This document shows, in pieces, positions 60,589 through 64,000 of a DNA stretch of 64,000 nucleotides (its first letter is position 1; the number at the start of each line of letters is the position of its first letter). The stretch covers positions 18,767,999 to 18,831,998 of the forward strand of contig NC_052510.1 in assembly GCF_014356525.2 (NCBI RefSeq). Direction: 5' to 3'. The DNA is from Nilaparvata lugens (lineage: Eukaryota; Arthropoda; Insecta; Hemiptera; Delphacidae). The translations under genes and the position numbers were made by a program. Below the pieces are notes generated by a model. The model saw only the letters and a list, made by a program, of their open reading frames with translations, did not search any database and had not been told where the DNA came from.

Positions 60589-62764
60589 CACGTTTTCCCA
60601 GAGAATTCAAAAATATATTCCCATTGACTTTTTCTAGAATAAAATAGCTATACTATCACCTCTATTGTATTTTTCTGTACAAAATATAGAATTTCAATGC
60701 AAGTAGCATGCATTCCCATGGTTTCCAGTTTCAACTCAAAATAGGGAAATGCACAAAAACCTCCACTGAACTTGATTGGACTATTGTTGGGTGGTCCATG
60801 GGTTTCTCATGTTTTCTAATTTTGAATGGTAGGGATCTGACTGATTCTCAACTTCTTTGTTGGGAATTTCTTAGCAGAGATCCATTACATAAGAATATCC
60901 TCACTCAGATTATACACATTATTGATTCCATGTTGTCAGTCACACTCTTTTTTACAAAAATACTGGTTTTCCAATCTGAATAATTCAACTTTACTGTTTT
61001 ATATTGTTTTTGTTTGTTAATTTAAACAATTGGAATAAACGAATGTATATAACAATAATTCTAGATTCACTTGTATCATCAAGTTTTGTATTGTTCAGCA
61101 TTTTCTATCCACAACCTTTATCCTATTTTTGGATTTATACTGTATACGAGTTTTTCCACTTGAAATGCTAAAATGTATAAACTCCTATATTACACTTATT
61201 TCTAGATAAAATAAGTATTATAAAGAGTTCAATATTTAAAATATTTTTGGAATTTGAGAAGTAGGTAGCATTATAAATCTGTTGGAATGAAATTATGTTT
61301 GCCATAAGATACAATGCAAACAAGAAAACAAGTTATAATAAATTATTCAATAACGTTGTGTTTACATGAAAAATATGAAGAGGGTACTGGCAATTTTCTA
61401 TAATAACTGGTAATTATTTGTTTAATTTTCAACAGGTAATTTCGATTGTATATAAATAAATCATATTTTTTATTGTTAGTTCACAATTCACACATGTCAA
61501 GAGCTAACCAGCTAACGAATATCAATTCATGAATAAATGCCAGTATAACAATGTATAAAAATGTTTAAAGCTGCGTACAGACTTATACGCCGCGAGCACA
61601 CGCCCAAGGCCCCTCATCGACTGATTATATCTGTATTTGTACAAATATAATAAGCACAGTATGAACTGATGAAAACGCGTGATCGTGGCACACAAGTCTG
61701 TACGCTATAGTACAAGTTTGTATAGTATAAGTCTGAACAAGTCTATTATATTCGTTTGCCAAATAATAATCAACAGTGTCCACTGATAAATTCTTTGCTC
61801 ATCAAAGAGCTCAACCATCAATGATAATGGTATCGTTGTTTTAATAGTAACACATTGACTGTTTTGTCCAAAATAGGATATTCGTATTGATAATCTGTTT
61901 TGATCAATTGCAATTAATTACAATATCAGTTAACCTACATAATTGGTATATTTTTATCATTTTCCTCTGTTCTAATCTAAAAATCGACTGATAATTGACT
62001 AAAAATGAGGAAATCGAAGCCAATTTTCAATCAGTTGTGATGAAGCTGAATAAACCTTGACTCAACACTCGATCATTCTTTTCAGGGAGACCATCATACC
62101 CTCATAACGTTCCCGCAGTAATAGCCAATAAATACAGCTTCGAACTCTGATGAACTGTCCTACAAAGGAGAATAATAATTAACAACAAACAAGTTTCGTT
62201 GTAACTTATGTCTTGGAACATCTCAACTATTGAATATTCAACTTTATGCCCACTTATTATTTTATCTAGATTGCTTTTCGTGACCGGGACCAATACTGGT
62301 AGGAAGAGATACTGGTACAGACAGATAGATCTGCCTAAAAAAACGGAAAATTTTGAAATAAAGTATCAGCCCGCATTATTGTTGATTTGTATCTTATTGA
62401 ATAGTCGTGTATTGGATGATAGATTTCTAATCTGAACGTATAATGCAAGGTCATCTACTTGGGCCTATAGCTTTGAACACTTCACCTGCACGGAGCTTTA
62501 CTGCAAAATGCAGTACTTTGTAGTAAGTTTATATATTGTTGTTGAGGGTAATCTCACCCAATTCCCTCCTTATTCCTATGCCAATAATTAATTGATATAT
62601 TTTGGCAAAAGTGGAGATTTCACACTCAACCAAAAAAAAACTTTTTCAAATGAATTTTTTAACATTTATAAGCAGTAATTTTGTACTGAATAGTCATGTC
62701 TTCAAGACACTTTCCGAGATATATACGAAGAACAAAAAAAAAATGGTTCTTGAATGAAAAAGAC
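60589..62764 (+). repeat. Second tandem duplication, second copy (2,176 bp)
   Basis: Starts cacgttttcccagag at 60589 and ends ttgaatgaaaaagac at 62764, where copy 1 joins copy 2 at its equivalent ttgaatgaaaaagac. Length differences from copy 1 come from small indels, for example an extra segment near 61201-61232 and a longer A run near 62734. Confidence 0.9.
61573..61705. mobile_element. MITE-like inverted repeat within the duplication (copy 2)
   Basis: Same structure as 59401-59533, with a few substitutions (cgtgatcgtggca in place of cgcgttcgtggca). Confidence 0.5.
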
Positions 62765-62867
62765 TAAGAAATTGTCAAAAACCACAGATTTATTGATACT
62801 AGAAAGACCGGTTCTAAGTATCAAAAAATCTGTTATTTTTGACAATTTCTTAGTCTTTTTCATTCAA
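62750..62867. repeat. 118-bp snap-back hairpin
   Basis: The left arm ttgaatgaaaaagactaaga continues as aattgtcaaaaa. The right arm is its inverse, ...tttttgacaatttcttagtc followed by tttttcattcaa. The arms are about 50 bp with a few mismatches around a short agaccggttct loop. It sits exactly at the right end of the tandem duplication and looks like the terminus of a transposable element. Confidence 0.75.
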
Positions 62868-64000
62868 TATGAATAATTACCACAATATCAACTTCTCAAC
62901 TACACAAAAAATGGTTCCTTTGAACAACCCCAAACCCCTAGCACAAGGCGTAGTGGAGGGGACTCTTGATATGTCAACCTCCTTATATTACCCCGAACAG
63001 AGCTGTGGAGTCAAAAATTGTCTTCTGAACTTCTCCTCTTTACCCTTTTTTGAGCATTCATTGTCTTCTGGACTAGAACACTATTGAATGATCAATGTCA
63101 TAGTAGATCCAATACCAACAAACACACCGTACGTGCTATAATAATTATGTTGTGTAGTTTTACACTTTTGCAGTAAGGTATACACTATGGTCGTTGTCTA
63201 GGAATACTAAACTATTGATTCGGCAATGGAAAATTAACCTCAATGGAACGGTTACCTCATTTTTCAATCTCAGTCCTCTAGCTTTTCGACTAGCCGCCAT
63301 AACTTCACTGCGCAACGGCTGATATACGAACAGGCTTATCTAGCCTTAGGAAAAGTATACTCTCTTCTTGTATTATAAAGCCTTTTCATATTATTAACGA
63401 TTGAAATTCCACACTATAAGAAATGCTAAGAGGGGTGCGCGACCCTTTCACCAGTGGTCTCTCTGGAGAAAAGGCTTTGAAAGCGGATTATTCCATTTCT
63501 CCATTGAACTGTCTTAGGGGTTAAGATTGAGATTCATCCTTCTTAAGGGTTGCAGGTTATGTGTGATGAGCAGATTACAATATGACCGTTAGAAACGTGC
63601 CTGCTTTTAGGTTTTAGAAACACATTCAAATATCGTTATAGGTAGGCATGCTGTAATAATTATTAACATGAAGCATCATTAGAAAATTTGAAACACTCAT
63701 TTTATCATATATTTCTCTTGTAATCATTCAATGATTTTTTTCCAATTTGAAGTACTTCTGCATCATCGCTGCCCTTCGAGAAACTTCCTGGATTTCCAAT
63801 CTCAATGCTATTCTTTTTGAATAGATTCTTATCCACGTTTAAAAATATAGAACTTCGATTCTGTACAATTTTATTAATTGCAGGTAGCTTCCAAGGATTT
63901 CAGCATGCCCTTTACATATTTCTGTTGCTTTTCATTGTGAATGTACTAGCCTCGAATAAACTAAAGTCACTCTACCTACTTAGGCCTATTTGTGAACTGC
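62868..64000. other. Intergenic DNA, nothing recognised
   Basis: The plus-strand frame 62869-63087 starts within one base of the hairpin and has no recognised features; it may belong to a repeat. The remainder shows no supported gene. A host exon beginning after gcag near 63884 cannot be excluded. Confidence 0.35.

Overview
The window looks like AT-rich nuclear DNA from an insect. There are no operons, almost every open frame is short, possible splice signals occur, and remnants of metazoan transposons are dense. The repeat families (short TIR elements with internal CA/GT microsatellites, several LINE tails, a mariner-type transposase, an insect-type LTR retroelement) remind me of planthopper (Hemiptera) genomes. 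That is inference from memory, not a database result. No complete host protein-coding gene can be supported. A few candidate exons are listed at low confidence.

Layout. 1-6840: intergenic, with a pyrimidine-rich tract, one possible terminal exon (2814-2967), a promoter-like cluster of E-boxes and CCAAT boxes (4206-4337) and a fold-back element (4747-5168). 6841-7985: a 5'-truncated LINE 3' end on the minus strand. 8250-11550 (copy A) and 21147-24617 (copy A') are a large direct duplication. Between the two copies lie a mariner-like element (11551-12762, flanked by TA) and an 8.27-kb LTR retrotransposon (12881-21146, minus-strand sense). The LTR element has two LTRs of almost 2 kb, a primer-binding site resembling the tRNA-Lys type, a frame-broken gag, a GC-rich repetitive second open frame and no recognisable pol. 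Its 3' LTR boundary abuts the first base of A'. 24855-43760: mostly unannotatable intergenic DNA with low-complexity tracts, a second full copy of a TIR repeat (33667-34450) and tRNA-like fragments. 43760-53170: three LINE C-terminal fragments, a GC-rich candidate first exon (45375-45538, minus) and a near-identical 1,729-bp tandem duplication with 8-bp microhomology (46946-50403). 58441-62764: a second tandem duplication (2,148 and 2,176 bp) ending at a 118-bp snap-back hairpin. The rest is intergenic.

The most interesting object is the LTR element. Both LTRs contain, in the same orientation as a primer tRNA would have, a sequence resembling the body of tRNA-Lys, while the PBS resembles the 3' end of tRNA-Lys. 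The element also replaces pol with an Arg-rich open frame built on 29-30-codon repeats and ending in a membrane-like segment. Together these suggest a non-autonomous element, possibly with a captured primer tRNA or a SINE nested in its LTR.
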